A DNA stretch of 64,000 nucleotides from Comamonadaceae bacterium (GCA_947448735.1 CANFOS010000008.1:1-64000); one strand, 5' to 3'; shown: positions 7,985 through 16,790, numbered from the stretch's first letter. Made by a program: numbers and translations. The notes: generated from the sequence alone by a model not told the origin.

Positions 7985-8839
7985 TCAGTCAAGACGCGGC
8001 ATGCGCAGCACCACCGCCTGCGACAGCGTGCTGGCCGTCAGGCGAGGTGTCTCGCCCGCAGCGACATCCACCGCCGTGTGTTCAAACCAGTCGTCGCCAT
8101 TGGCAAAGCTGCCGCTGCCGCTCTGGAAGAACATGATCTGACGCTGTTGCTGCGCCGGTAGCATGTAGCTGGCACCAGCGTCCAGCCGCAGGCACTGCAC
8201 CTGCACCTCGCGCTCGGTAAAGGTGCCAATGGGCTTGACAGCCACGCCGGCGTGGCCCTTCAACGGCAGCCACGGAAAGTTCTTCTCGCGAAAATGCACC
8301 GGCTCCATGAAGCGAGGCCGGGGGTATTCGACGGCACGGCCGCTCTGGTGCTCCCAGATGGCCTCGTAAGCGTCCTGGTTCTTGCGGCCGTCGGCCGCCG
8401 GCTCCTTGCGGCGGTACACGCCGCCCTCAAAGTCACCCGTTGCCTTGAGTTGCGCAAAGCCTTCTTCCATCTGGCGCCGGCTCAGGTAGCCGTGCCCGGA
8501 AGGCCCGCCAAACTGGATCACCATGGCCAAGCTATCGCGACCCACCTCCTCCTGATTCTGTGGCCCGTAGTGGGTGCCCTCGGGAAAATACGCGAGGTCG
8601 CCCTCTTCGAGGTTGTGCTTGGGACCGATGTTGGTCGAGTCCTTCACCGAAAAGCGCAGCTGGTCAAAGTTGTGCCGGTGCCGGGGTGACTTGAAGCTCA
8701 CATCGGTATCGGCCAGCAGCAGCTGGTAGTTGTCTGGCCGGCCCTCCTGCCCTTCGAGCAGGGTCTTGAAGTTGATGGTCCCGCCGCGCACGGCTGGTAC
8801 CGGCGTCCATGGGGTGGTCTTGGAGTGGGCAAGGCGCAT
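7985..8839 (-). CDS. Cupin-fold protein (paralogue 1)
   Basis: 284-residue double-domain cupin-like protein of unknown function. It has SPRHRHNFDQLRF near residue 52, which resembles the metal-binding first cupin motif (HxH...), and GDLAYFPEGTHYGPQ near 85, like the second. A GGPSGHGYLSRRQ stretch follows, then a C-terminal cupin-like half around LRLDAGASYMLPAQQQRQIMF. It shares all these blocks with the neighbouring gene at 8872-9711, so the two are paralogues. The start at 8839 follows an AGGAG ribosome site. It sits between its paralogue and a Bug receptor; a dioxygenase, isomerase or sensor role in degradation of an organic acid is possible but not shown. Confidence 0.75.
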   Translation of the reverse strand: MRLAHSKTTPWTPVPAVRGGTINFKTLLEGQEGRPDNYQLLLADTDVSFKSPRHRHNFDQLRFSVKDSTNIGPKHNLEEGDLAYFPEGTHYGPQNQEEVGRDSLAMVIQFGGPSGHGYLSRRQMEEGFAQLKATGDFEGGVYRRKEPAADGRKNQDAYEAIWEHQSGRAVEYPRPRFMEPVHFREKNFPWLPLKGHAGVAVKPIGTFTEREVQVQCLRLDAGASYMLPAQQQRQIMFFQSGSGSFANGDDWFEHTAVDVAAGETPRLTASTLSQAVVLRMPRLD

Positions 8840-8871
8840 GGGTGTCTCCTGGAGCAATTTGCGGTAACAAG

Positions 8872-9711
8872 TCAGAACGTGGGGTGCACAAACACGATCA
8901 GCTGCGTGGCGTCGGCGGCGACCAAGCGCAGCTTTTCGCCTTCAGCGGCATGGGCTACGTCGCGCAGGGCATACGGTGCTTGCGTGCCAGCGCAGCTGAC
9001 CATGCCCTGGCCCTGCTCCACGAAGCAGCATGCCGTGCCGGGGACTTCAAGCGCTGCACCGGGTGCCAGCCGATAAAGGTCCAGCCCCACCGTATTGCGG
9101 CCATAGTCCCACACGCGCTTGTGCTCGACCCCGGCAGCACCGGGCACGGGCAGCCAGGTCAGGGCATCCGGATGCACGAGCACAGGCTTCTGGAAGCGCT
9201 GCTTGGGGTACGCCATGCGGCGACCCATGGCCGCCTCCCATGTGGCCTGGAAGCTGTCCACGCCTGTGCTGGTGGTGTCGCCTGCGGCAAAGTAGCGGCC
9301 CTCGCTGAACCGGCCGCTGGCTGCCAGTTTTTCGACGGCAGCCACCCTTTCGGCTTCCGACAGGTAGCCGCAGCCGCTGGGCCCGCCGATCTGCAGCACC
9401 AGTTGTATGGTGTCCTGCCGGGAGGTTTGCGGGCCGTAGGGTGTGCTTTCTGGAAAGTAGCCGATGGTGCCCAGCTTCATGGTGCCGTCGGTGGCAAAGT
9501 CAAACTCGCCCTGCACCTGTACGCGCACCTGGTCAAAGTTGTGGAGGTGGCGGGGAGAGAAAAAGTCGGTTTCAGACCAGACCAGTCGCAGGAAGAAATT
9601 GCCCGGGGTTCCCGGCACGCCTTCACCCAGGTCCTTGTAGCGGAAAGAGCCCACGCGGTGGTTGATGCCACGCGACTTGATTTCCGTATCTGCATAGCGC
9701 ACGAATTTCAT
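8872..9711 (-). CDS. Cupin-fold protein (paralogue 2)
   Basis: 279 residues, unknown function, clearly related to the adjacent 7985-8839 product: shared blocks include SPRHLHNFDQVR, YFPESTPYGPQ and GGPSGCGYLSEAE. The first block supplies a metal-binding HxH. The C-terminal half has a second cupin-like segment (LAPGAALEVPGTACCFVEQG). The ATG is preceded by GGAGACAAAC. It is separated from paralogue 1 by 32 bases, so co-transcription is likely. Downstream context (Bug receptor) and upstream context (deacetylase, SnoaL-like protein, Bug receptor) point to uptake and breakdown of a small acid. Confidence 0.75.
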   Translation of the reverse strand: MKFVRYADTEIKSRGINHRVGSFRYKDLGEGVPGTPGNFFLRLVWSETDFFSPRHLHNFDQVRVQVQGEFDFATDGTMKLGTIGYFPESTPYGPQTSRQDTIQLVLQIGGPSGCGYLSEAERVAAVEKLAASGRFSEGRYFAAGDTTSTGVDSFQATWEAAMGRRMAYPKQRFQKPVLVHPDALTWLPVPGAAGVEHKRVWDYGRNTVGLDLYRLAPGAALEVPGTACCFVEQGQGMVSCAGTQAPYALRDVAHAAEGEKLRLVAADATQLIVFVHPTF

Positions 9712-9782
9712 GTTTGTCTCCTGGGGCGTATGAAAGCCTCTGGTTATTATGTCGCAATGTCACGTCAGGCTCCAGCGTGCTC

Positions 9783-9952
9783 GCCAATCGTTATTGAGAC
9801 GGTCAGGATGGCGAAGCTTGCAAGCCACGGGGTCGGTCATCATTTTTCGCCCGGCCACGGGCATGGTGAGTGAAGCAACGCCTGGCAGCTTGACCGATTT
9901 GCCGCCTGCCAAGAAACAACGTCTTTACCGGCCGCTGACCTTCACCGCATGC
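9783..9952. repeat. Direct repeat copy 2 (original 3' end of the deacetylase gene)
   Basis: 170 bases covering the last ten codons of the deacetylase gene and the DNA after its stop, matching 6618-6757. It carries 30 extra bases bracketed by an eight-base repeat. Because the coding end is intact only here, this is likely the parent copy. Confidence 0.9.
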
Positions 9953-10839
9953 TTGTGGATCTCCCCGGGCGTGGTCATCCACACCTGGCCGCGGTCTCTT
10001 GCGGCCGCAACGTGCTGCAAGGCACGGCGCAGATGACGCAATCTGTAGGGCTGGCCAACGATGTAGGGGTGCAGTGCGATGCCCATGACCAGCGGCGCTG
10101 AACCGGGCGCCTGTGTTTGGTCCAGCATTTCATCGAGCTGGTCAATGATCATTTGCGCAAAGTCTTTGCCGTCCATCTGACGGGCGACGATCATCGGGAT
10201 GTCGTTGAGTTCTTGGGGGTAGGGGACTGCCCACAAAGCTTGACCGCCACGGGTGCGCATGGGCATGGGTTGGTCGTCGTGGCACCAGTTCAGGGTGTAG
10301 CCATAGCCGGTTTCGGCCAGCAGGTCGGGGGTTTGCAGGCTTTCAGAAATCCATGGAGACAACCAGCCTGCGGCTGACTGACCACTTTCCTGTTGAATGC
10401 GATCGCGGCATTGCAGCAACAGATCGCGTTCATCCGCTTCATTTAAAACGCCCTGTCGTTCGGCATTGCTGTGGCCGTGGCCCACCAGTTCGTCACCGCG
10501 TGCCACGCAGGCCGCCACCAGTTCGGGGCAGTGGTCGTAAAGCGCGGTGTTGATGAGCGCAGCTGCTGGCAAGCACAGGCTGTCGAACAAGTCCAGGCAG
10601 CGCCAGGCGCCAACGCGGTTACCGTATTCGCGCCAGCTGTAGTTCAGCACATCGGGTTGCGGGCTGCCTGGGCCAATGCCTGCGCCCATGCCCTCGCCGA
10701 AGGCGAAGTGCTCGATATTGAAACCGAGGTAAACCGCCAAGCCAGCACCGTTTGGCCAGCGATAAGGGTTGCGTTGATGGATACCCTGGTAGTCAAAGCG
10801 GCCGTGCGAGGGCAGGGCACCTGTATAGATGGCTGGCAT
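9925..10839 (-). CDS. Polysaccharide deacetylase / PuuE-like family hydrolase
   Basis: 304-residue NodB-fold hydrolase. The N-terminal region FDYQGIHQRNPYRWPNGAGL and the following VYLGFNIEHFAFGEG are as in PuuE/allantoinase-like members; GDELVGHGHSNAE supplies the zinc-type His pair, and a late ALHPYIVGQPYRLRHLRRAL stretch the C-terminal conserved His. Such non-polysaccharide members hydrolyse amides or cyclic compounds; the substrate is not evident here. It is eight bases downstream of the SnoaL-like gene on the same strand, so one transcript is likely. Its last codons are duplicated at 6618-6757. Confidence 0.82.
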   Translation of the reverse strand: MPAIYTGALPSHGRFDYQGIHQRNPYRWPNGAGLAVYLGFNIEHFAFGEGMGAGIGPGSPQPDVLNYSWREYGNRVGAWRCLDLFDSLCLPAAALINTALYDHCPELVAACVARGDELVGHGHSNAERQGVLNEADERDLLLQCRDRIQQESGQSAAGWLSPWISESLQTPDLLAETGYGYTLNWCHDDQPMPMRTRGGQALWAVPYPQELNDIPMIVARQMDGKDFAQMIIDQLDEMLDQTQAPGSAPLVMGIALHPYIVGQPYRLRHLRRALQHVAAARDRGQVWMTTPGEIHKHAVKVSGR

Positions 10840-10846
10840 CAGTCGT

Positions 10847-11287
10847 TCACAGCACTGCCAGGCCAGCGCGCACCATCAGCCACTCGGCGCTGTCGTTCCA
10901 CACGTCCATGTGTGTGATCAATCTACTTTTGACGACGTAGCGGTCAACGTAGCGGTTGCCTTCAAAGGGTGTGCCGTCCGGCCATTCGCCATACAAGGTG
11001 CCCAAGCTGTAGACCACAAACTCGTCAGCGGCGGCACCGTTTGAGCCGGCAATCACCGTTTCGGTGCGTTCAATCCGTTTTTTCACCCATTTGTAACGCG
11101 ACGCGTTGAATTTGGTGCATTCGGCTGGGGCGTTCATGGCCCGGCCACCCGTGAAAAGGATTTTCATGCCGGGAGCCGTGTAGCGGCTGGCCGCTACAGG
11201 GTCCGGCAACATGATCAGGCGCAGGAATTCATTGACGATTTCGGCCGCAGTGGCTGGGCTGCTGAAAGTGGCGTGAACGGTGGTCAA
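10847..11287 (-). CDS. SnoaL/NTF2-like protein
   Basis: 146-residue alpha+beta-barrel protein of the NTF2/SnoaL superfamily, which includes cyclases, isomerases and dehydratases. The signature is an N-terminal helix pair, the YTAPGMKILFTGG strand, and the C-terminal VVYSLGTLYGEWPDGTPFEGNRYVDRYVV...ITHMDVWND block. That last block closely resembles the C-terminal half of the fusion protein at 39218-39763. The only suitable start is a TTG at 11287, eight bases after a GGAG ribosome site. It lies upstream of the deacetylase gene and 46 bases after a Bug receptor gene. Confidence 0.75.
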   Translation of the reverse strand: MTTVHATFSSPATAAEIVNEFLRLIMLPDPVAASRYTAPGMKILFTGGRAMNAPAECTKFNASRYKWVKKRIERTETVIAGSNGAAADEFVVYSLGTLYGEWPDGTPFEGNRYVDRYVVKSRLITHMDVWNDSAEWLMVRAGLAVL

Positions 11288-11333
11288 TCAAGTGTCTCCT
11301 GTGCCTGTCGTGCTGGACTGCTGGTCTGAAAAA

Positions 11334-12314
11334 TTATGTTATCACCTCGACGTTGGCCAATCTGGCCACGTTGCGCCAGGTGTCGATTTGCTCGTTGATC
11401 AGCTTGACAAACTCAGTGCCGACCACCGCGTTTTTGCGCGGCAGGGTTTGAATTTCTTCCAGGCGCGCTGCGATGTCCGGTTTGGCCAGAATTTCAGGGA
11501 TCAACGCAGACAGGCGTGCCACCACAGGCGCTGGCAGCCCTTTGGGTGCAGACAAGCCCAGCCATTGGGAGCCCGTCAGTTTGGGAAAGCCAAGCTCGGC
11601 AAAGGTTGGAATGTTGGGCAGAGCAGGCAGCCGGCTTGGGGTAGACACAGCCAAGGCCCGCAGTGAGCCCGCTTTGAGCTGGGCCACGTTGGTGGTGATC
11701 GGGTCCAACAGGCTTTCGATCTGTCCGCCCAGCAAGTCCTGCATGGCAGGCGCGCTGCCTTGGTAGGGAATGTGGTCGTGGTTGGGCGCTTTGCCTTCAA
11801 TTTTCAACATCTCGCCAAACAGGTGGTTGGCTGAGCCGATACCCGACGACCCATAGCGCACGGGCTTGGTTTTGGCGGCGGTCAGGTATTGGTCCAGTGT
11901 CTGGAAGGGCGACTGTGCCCGCACCAGCAAGACCATAGGCGCTTCAACCAGCATGCCTAAATGAGAAAAGTCGTTCACCGGGTCAAACGGCATGGTCTTG
12001 CGGGTGGCCGTGGCATAAATGTGCACCGATGCGTGGCTCACCAGCAGCGTGTAGCCATCGGCAGGCTGCTTGGAGACGTAATCGGTGCCCACCAATCCGC
12101 CTGCGCCGGCGCGGTTTTCAACGATCACGGTTTGGCCCAGTGCCTGCGACAGGTGCGGGGCCATCAGGCGGGACACGGTGTCTACCAGTCCGCCCGGTGG
12201 GAATTGCGCCACCAGACGAACAGGGCCGCGTGTGGGCCAAGCGCTCTGGGCGCTAACGAAAGCGGGGGCTGCGAGCATGGATGCACCTGCTGCCAATAGG
12301 TCACGACGTTTCAT
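11334..12314 (-). CDS. Bug/TctC-family solute receptor
   Basis: Periplasmic receptor of 326 residues. The signal region MKRRDLLAAGASMLAAPAFVSAQ has a twin-arginine flavour, then WPTRGPVRLVAQFPPGGLVDTVSR, IVENRAGAGGLVGTDYV, PADGYTLLV, FDPVNDFSHLG, and IPYQGSAPAMQDLLGG. The start at 12314 follows AGGAGCAACC; an upstream in-frame extension is unlikely. It heads the strand run receptor, SnoaL-like protein, deacetylase, cupins, receptor. Orphan: no TctA/TctB nearby. Confidence 0.92.
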   Translation of the reverse strand: MKRRDLLAAGASMLAAPAFVSAQSAWPTRGPVRLVAQFPPGGLVDTVSRLMAPHLSQALGQTVIVENRAGAGGLVGTDYVSKQPADGYTLLVSHASVHIYATATRKTMPFDPVNDFSHLGMLVEAPMVLLVRAQSPFQTLDQYLTAAKTKPVRYGSSGIGSANHLFGEMLKIEGKAPNHDHIPYQGSAPAMQDLLGGQIESLLDPITTNVAQLKAGSLRALAVSTPSRLPALPNIPTFAELGFPKLTGSQWLGLSAPKGLPAPVVARLSALIPEILAKPDIAARLEEIQTLPRKNAVVGTEFVKLINEQIDTWRNVARLANVEVIT

Positions 12315-12482
12315 GGTTGCTCCTGAAGAAGATCGCCGGACTGCCAGCGATAAGGTGAGTGGGAAAGCTGAAAAACTAAAAACACCCAACCTACTTAGCA
12401 ACTCGTGTGCCAAGTCTCATCAAGCCGCGCACCGAGCATTTGAACCGTCAAAACAATGTGAAATCTGGTGTTGATGTGCCGT

Positions 12483-12541
12483 ATTGGCATCTAGGCCAAT
12501 AAATACGTGAGCTAGATGCTCCTGAAACCATAGCAAATAAA
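12483..12541. repeat. Dispersed short repeat, copy D
   Basis: Intergenic copy of the dispersed repeat described in the findings; on the minus strand it reads TTTGCTATGGTTTCAGGAGC followed by a TATTTATTGGCC stretch. It lies between the end of soxA and the Bug receptor gene. Confidence 0.6.
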
Positions 12542-12562
12542 TTGCCCCAGCATTACCCTGAT

Positions 12563-13330
12563 TCAAGGCCTGACGCCCGGCGTCTCCATCAGCATGCCTT
12601 TGGCACGCACCGCCAGGTGCAGTTCCAGCTCAACGAGTTCGGGCGCGCCGTAGGCAAACGGTTCGGCCCGCACGCCGCTCATGCAGTTGCGCAGTCGGCG
12701 CTGCAAGGAGCCCAGGTTTTGCCATTCCAGCCGGTACACCGGGTAGCCCGTGTGGTGCGCCTGCGGAATCTGGCTGCTGCCCAGCCGGCCACCGGCGTTG
12801 TCGTCGTGGCATTGGGCGCAGGACAGGTTGAGCTGGCCCATGCGCTGGGTGTAGCGCTGCTGACCGCGCTGGCGTGCAGCATCGAGCCTGCTATCTGCAG
12901 GCGGCGCAAGCGGCAAGCCGCGCGACTGATGCGCTACAAAGCTTTCCAGGCTCAGCAACTCCTGGCTTTCCAGGCGCAGCGGCTCGGCCTGTTGGTGTTT
13001 TTGACGGCACTGGTTGATGCGCTGGCTCAAGGTGATGGGTCGCTTGAGCAGATCGTCAAAAGCCGGGTAGCGGCTGGCAGCGCCTTTCATGCTGCCTGGG
13101 GTGTGGCAACTGGCGCAGCTTTTTTGACTCAGGCTTGGCGGCTTTTGCCACAGCGCTTCACCGTCTTTGACCCACAGCATGCCTGGGTTCAAGGTGTCGT
13201 CAGCCTGCATGGCCTGGGTTGAGGCCGCCATGAAATCTGTACCCGATCGGCGCTTGTCTGCGGCTGTACCGCCCTGGGAATAAGCGCTCGTAGCTACCAA
13301 AAAAAGAGCGGCGAGAGACCAATACCGCAT
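12563..13330 (-). CDS. soxA: Sulfur-oxidation c-type cytochrome SoxA
   Basis: Periplasmic cytochrome subunit that with SoxX attaches sulfur substrates to SoxY. 255 residues with an N-terminal signal peptide. Two haem-binding motifs are present, CASCH (72-76) and CAQCH (171-175), so this is a dihaem-type SoxA. Cys216 in RNCMSG matches the position of the persulfidated haem-ligand cysteine. The SGTDFMAASTQAMQADD N-terminal block is typical. The ATG at 13330 overlaps the soxZ stop by one base. Part of the signal-peptide coding sequence (13271-13305) resembles the dispersed repeat found elsewhere in the window. Last gene of the ior-sox operon; no soxB follows. Confidence 0.93.
   Translation of the reverse strand: MRYWSLAALFLVATSAYSQGGTAADKRRSGTDFMAASTQAMQADDTLNPGMLWVKDGEALWQKPPSLSQKSCASCHTPGSMKGAASRYPAFDDLLKRPITLSQRINQCRQKHQQAEPLRLESQELLSLESFVAHQSRGLPLAPPADSRLDAARQRGQQRYTQRMGQLNLSCAQCHDDNAGGRLGSSQIPQAHHTGYPVYRLEWQNLGSLQRRLRNCMSGVRAEPFAYGAPELVELELHLAVRAKGMLMETPGVRP
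13271..13305. repeat. Dispersed-repeat-like segment inside soxA (copy I)
   Basis: On the minus strand the segment contains TTTTTGGTAGCTACGAGCGC followed by TTATTCCCAGGGC, similar to the dispersed repeat (AGCTGCT..GC..TTATT..GGGC). It encodes the h-region to cleavage-site part of the SoxA signal peptide in frame. Confidence 0.4.
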
Positions 13331-13653
13331 CAAGCCACAACACTCAAGCTGATGGTCTCGGTCTGGCTAAACCCGTTGTCACCTTCCCATGTCAGCGTCA
13401 GTGTGCCGCTCTCGGTGGCCCGCGTGTGAAACGCCAGATAGGGGTTGGCTGACACTGCAGAAAACATTTCAGCGCTGAACACCAGTTCGCCGTTGTAACG
13501 GCAGCTGAACTTTTTGATGATGTTGCGCGGCAGGATTTTTCCGCTCTCATCAGGCCGAAAGCCAGTCTCCATCGGGTGGCCAATGGTGGCGCGTATTTCT
13601 ATCACCTCGCCGCGCTTGGCCGTTTTAGGCGCGTTGATCAAGGTGCGGGCCAT
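13330..13653 (-). CDS. soxZ: Thiosulfate oxidation carrier complex subunit SoxZ
   Basis: 107-residue partner of SoxY that stabilises the carrier and positions its tail. The immunoglobulin-like fold signature is visible: ARTLINAPKTAKRGEVIEIR, IGHPMETGFR, ILPRNIIKKFSCRYNGE, and a final LTWEGDNGFSQTETISLSV. The ATG at 13653 overlaps the soxY stop (ATGA), and the stop overlaps the soxA ATG. No signal peptide, as normal, since it is exported with SoxY. Confidence 0.93.
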   Translation of the reverse strand: MARTLINAPKTAKRGEVIEIRATIGHPMETGFRPDESGKILPRNIIKKFSCRYNGELVFSAEMFSAVSANPYLAFHTRATESGTLTLTWEGDNGFSQTETISLSVVA

Positions 13654-14126
13654 CAGGCTTCCCCCTCGATACACGCCGCAAGCGTGACGATGACCTCGAC
13701 GGTATGCGACCAGAACGTGCCGTCACTCATGTGCGCCACAGCCGCCAGTTTTTGGGTGGTGGCCAGGCGGATACGGGTGCTGACCTCGGCCTTGCCGTAA
13801 CGCGGGCCCAGGTCAAACTTGACGGTGTCGCGTTGTGGGTTTTTTTCATTGAAGACGGCAATCGCCTTGACGTGGTTGGCTGCCGTCATGGGGCTACTCA
13901 CCGACACGGTGATGGGCACCACATTGCCGTTGTCGACCAGTTCGGCAATCTCGAGTTTGACATTGCCTTCAGTGACTTTTTTACCTGCTGCGTAAGCGGA
14001 CACTGCCAGCGCCAGTTCATCGGTGTTGGCCAGGGCCGGTTGCATCAGTGTCAAGGCGGTCAGGCTTGTGCTGGCCAGCACAAGGCTCCTGCGCGTCAAC
14101 AGGGCAGGGGTCGGGTTCATCGTCAT
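13653..14126 (-). CDS. soxY: Sulfur carrier protein SoxY with atypical C-terminal tail
   Basis: Covalent sulfur carrier of the Sox pathway, 157 residues. A Tat-like signal (LTRRSLVLAS) leads; the core has the SoxY patterns VKLEIAELVDNGNVVPITVSV and a DGTFWSHTVEVIVTLAAC end. The sulfur-binding cysteine is Cys152, but its tail reads AACIEGEA instead of the usual GGCGG swinging arm. The cysteine is kept, the flanking glycines are not. Start and stop both overlap the neighbours by four bases, so soxX-soxY-soxZ-soxA are strictly coupled. Confidence 0.9.
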   Translation of the reverse strand: MTMNPTPALLTRRSLVLASTSLTALTLMQPALANTDELALAVSAYAAGKKVTEGNVKLEIAELVDNGNVVPITVSVSSPMTAANHVKAIAVFNEKNPQRDTVKFDLGPRYGKAEVSTRIRLATTQKLAAVAHMSDGTFWSHTVEVIVTLAACIEGEA

Positions 14127-14569
14127 GGTTTCAAAGTCATCAGGTAAGCCAACACATCTTCAATCTGCTGGGCGGTCAGCAGCGGCTGCCCCGCCAGGTT
14201 TTTGGCGACTTGCGTCAAGCCATCGGTCCGGTAGTAGGCCGGCATGATGCTTTCGGGGTTCAGGCGCCTGCTGTCTGTCAGCCGCAGCCGCAATTGCCCT
14301 TCAGACCATCGGCCACCCGCACCGGCCAGGCCAGGTGCCAGGTTGCCCTGAAAGCGTTCTTCGGGTAAGGGGCCGTTGTGGCACAGCAGGCATAAACCCA
14401 CCTGGCGGTTGGCAACAATGCTGCGGCCTTTGGCGGCATCACCGGCCGTGCCTGTGAGAGAGGCCGGTATCGCATCGCCCACCACCTCGTAAGAATTGGG
14501 CTGAGCCCAGGCCAATGCAGGCAGGCACAGCACCCAGGGTGCCAGGCTTGCCCACATGGCCCTGGGCAC
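14123..14569 (-). CDS. soxX: Sulfur-oxidation c-type cytochrome SoxX
   Basis: 148-residue monohaem cytochrome that accepts electrons in the SoxXA complex. The signal peptide ends at ALAWA|Q; then the SoxX block GDAIPASLTGTAGDAAKGR, haem motif CLLCH near residue 60, EERFQGNLAPGLAGAG, and the axial Met in RLNPESIMPAYYRTDGL. The GTG at 14569 starts one base after the stop of the molybdenum hydroxylase gene; the ATG at 14557 is an alternative. The tight link to the hydroxylase gene suggests that SoxX, or SoxXA, is made together with that enzyme. Confidence 0.92.
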   Translation of the reverse strand: MPRAMWASLAPWVLCLPALAWAQPNSYEVVGDAIPASLTGTAGDAAKGRSIVANRQVGLCLLCHNGPLPEERFQGNLAPGLAGAGGRWSEGQLRLRLTDSRRLNPESIMPAYYRTDGLTQVAKNLAGQPLLTAQQIEDVLAYLMTLKP

Positions 14570-14570
14570 T

Positions 14571-16790
14571 TCAGGCCCGCTTCAGGCTTTGATTTTTGAG
14601 CGGCAGGTCGCGGATGCGCTTGCCAGTGGCCGCAAAAATTGCGTTCAGCACCGCTGGCGCGGCCACCGCAATGGTCGGCTCGCCCACACCGCCCCAAAAG
14701 CCACCGGAGGCCACAATCACCGTCTCGACTTTGGGCATGTCGGCCAGCTTGAGTACCGGGTAGGTGTTGAAGTTTTCCTGCTCGATGCGGCCGTCTTTGA
14801 CGGTGCATTCACCGTAAAGCGCCGCGGTGAGGCCATAGGCGAACGAGCCTTCTACCTGCGCTTCAATTTGCTGCGGGTTCACGGCGTAGCCGCAATCGGT
14901 CGCAGCCACGATGCGGTGAACTTTGACTTCGCCGGCATCGCTGACAGAGACCTCGGCGCAAGCCGCCACATAGCTGCCGTAGCCCATGGTTTGGGCAATG
15001 CCTTTGAAGACTTTTTGGCCATTGATGTCCGGTGCAGGCTTGCCCCAGCCACCGCGTTCGGCCGCCGCGTTCAGCACGGCCAGATGCTTGGGATGGTTCG
15101 CCATCAGCTTGCGCCTGAGTGCCAGCGGATCTTGCTGGGTCGCAGAGGCAATTTCATCGATAAAAGACTCCAGATAAATCGCATTCTGGTTCAGGTTCAC
15201 ACCGCGCCAAAAGCCTGGCGGCACATGCGGGTTGCGCATCGCGTGGTCAACCAGCAGGTTGGGGAAGCTGTAGCCGATCGATGCCTCGGGGCCAGGTGCA
15301 TTCAAGCCCTGAAAGACCACCGGGTCTTTGCCGTTGACGATGTTTTGCGGTGCCACGCCCGCCAAAATTGACTGACCTGAAATGCGCATGTGCAAACCGG
15401 TGATGTTGCCTTGCGCATCGAGTCCTGCCGTCATTTTGCATTGCGTGATCGGGTGGTATCTGCCGTGCAGCATGTCCTCTTCACGCGACCAAATCATCTT
15501 GATCGGCGTACCGGGCATTTCTTTGGCAATCGCGACGGCCTGGCGCACATAGTCGGTCTGGCCACGCCTGCCAAAGCCGCCGCCCAGGTGCAGCTTGTAC
15601 ACATCGCACTGCGCAGGGGTCAGGCCAGCGGCTTCAGCGCATGCGGCCAGTGCGGCCTCGCCGTTTTGCGTCGGGCACCACACCTCGCAGCGCGTGGGTG
15701 TCCACTTCGCGGTGGCGTTCATGGTCTCCATGGTGGCGTGGTTTTGAAACGGATATGAGTACACAGCTTCAATTTTGCGAGCACTGGCCGCAATAGCTGC
15801 CTTGGCGTCGCCGTTCTCGTTGCCCACCACGGCTTGGGGTGCATCAAGGCCGGCCTTCAAAAAGGCGGCGATGGTTTCGCTCGATACTTTCTCGTTGGGG
15901 CCGTTGTCCCAAACAATCGGCAACGCGTCAAGCGCCGACTTGGCGCGCCACCAGGTATCGGCCACCACGGCCACGGCGCTGTCGCCGACGCGCACAACTT
16001 TTTTGATGCCTGGACGCTTTTCAATCGCTGCGGCGTCGAAGCTTTTGAGTTTGCCGCCAAACACCGGGCAGTCCTTGATGGCGGCATTGAGCATGCCAGG
16101 CAGCACCAGGTCGCTGGCGTAAATTTGCTTGCCAGTGGTTTTGTCAACCGTGTCCAGGCGTGCCAGACGCTTGCCAGCCAACTTCCAGTCTTTGGGATCT
16201 TTGAGGGTGATGGCCGTTGGTGGCGTGACCTTGGCTGCCGCAACGGCGACTTTGCCGTAACTCGTTTTGCGGCCCGTTGGCGTGTGGGTGATCACGCTGC
16301 TGGCGGCCACGCATTCAGAGGCGGGTACTTTCCACTCGTCAGCCGCCGCTTGCACCAGCATCATGCGGGCCGCCGCGCCGCCTTTGCGCACATAGTCTTG
16401 CGACTGGCGAATGCCCTGGCTGCCGCCGGTGCCAAAGTTGCCCCACACGCGGGCGCGTGCCAGGTTTTGGCCGGGGGTGGGGTACTCGGTCGTGACTTTG
16501 GCCCAATTGGCATCCAGCTCTTCAGCCACCAGTTGTGCCAAGCCGGTCAGCGTGCCTTGGCCCATTTCAGAGCGCGCAATGCGGATGATGATGCTGTCGT
16601 CAGGCTTGACCACAACCCAGGCATTGACCTCGGCAGGCACGCTGTCTTGTGCCAACGCGCTGCCCGCCAGCGGAATGTGAAAGGCCAGCACCAGCCCGGT
16701 GGAGGCTGTGGCACCCAGAAAGCCGCGACGCGAGAGTTTGCCCGTTGGCGTCAGAGCGATGGTGTGGGCCGGTAAGTTGTGCTGATTCAT
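14571..16790 (-). CDS. Molybdopterin-binding subunit of an IorB-like (isoquinoline 1-oxidoreductase-type) hydroxylase
   Basis: Large molybdenum-cofactor subunit of 739 residues in the xanthine oxidase superfamily. A twin-arginine signal ([11 protein letters not shown], residues 20-30) indicates export in folded form. The IorB-like blocks are [67 protein letters not shown] and the [19 protein letters not shown] end with the catalytic Glu of GEPT. It overlaps the iron-sulfur subunit gene by four bases. Substrate unknown: aldehydes, N-heterocycles or purine-like rings are family options. Its operon continues directly into soxXYZA. Confidence 0.88.
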   Translation of the reverse strand: MNQHNLPAHTIALTPTGKLSRRGFLGATASTGLVLAFHIPLAGSALAQDSVPAEVNAWVVVKPDDSIIIRIARSEMGQGTLTGLAQLVAEELDANWAKVTTEYPTPGQNLARARVWGNFGTGGSQGIRQSQDYVRKGGAAARMMLVQAAADEWKVPASECVAASSVITHTPTGRKTSYGKVAVAAAKVTPPTAITLKDPKDWKLAGKRLARLDTVDKTTGKQIYASDLVLPGMLNAAIKDCPVFGGKLKSFDAAAIEKRPGIKKVVRVGDSAVAVVADTWWRAKSALDALPIVWDNGPNEKVSSETIAAFLKAGLDAPQAVVGNENGDAKAAIAASARKIEAVYSYPFQNHATMETMNATAKWTPTRCEVWCPTQNGEAALAACAEAAGLTPAQCDVYKLHLGGGFGRRGQTDYVRQAVAIAKEMPGTPIKMIWSREEDMLHGRYHPITQCKMTAGLDAQGNITGLHMRISGQSILAGVAPQNIVNGKDPVVFQGLNAPGPEASIGYSFPNLLVDHAMRNPHVPPGFWRGVNLNQNAIYLESFIDEIASATQQDPLALRRKLMANHPKHLAVLNAAAERGGWGKPAPDINGQKVFKGIAQTMGYGSYVAACAEVSVSDAGEVKVHRIVAATDCGYAVNPQQIEAQVEGSFAYGLTAALYGECTVKDGRIEQENFNTYPVLKLADMPKVETVIVASGGFWGGVGEPTIAVAAPAVLNAIFAATGKRIRDLPLKNQSLKRA

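Noticed and set aside
8809..9873. 354-codon plus-strand frame over the cupin genes
   Set aside because: Runs antisense to two clearly conserved cupin genes and has no family signature or ribosome site.
15834..16775. 313-codon plus-strand frame opposite the molybdenum hydroxylase gene
   Set aside because: Antisense shadow of a strongly supported gene with cofactor and Tat motifs.
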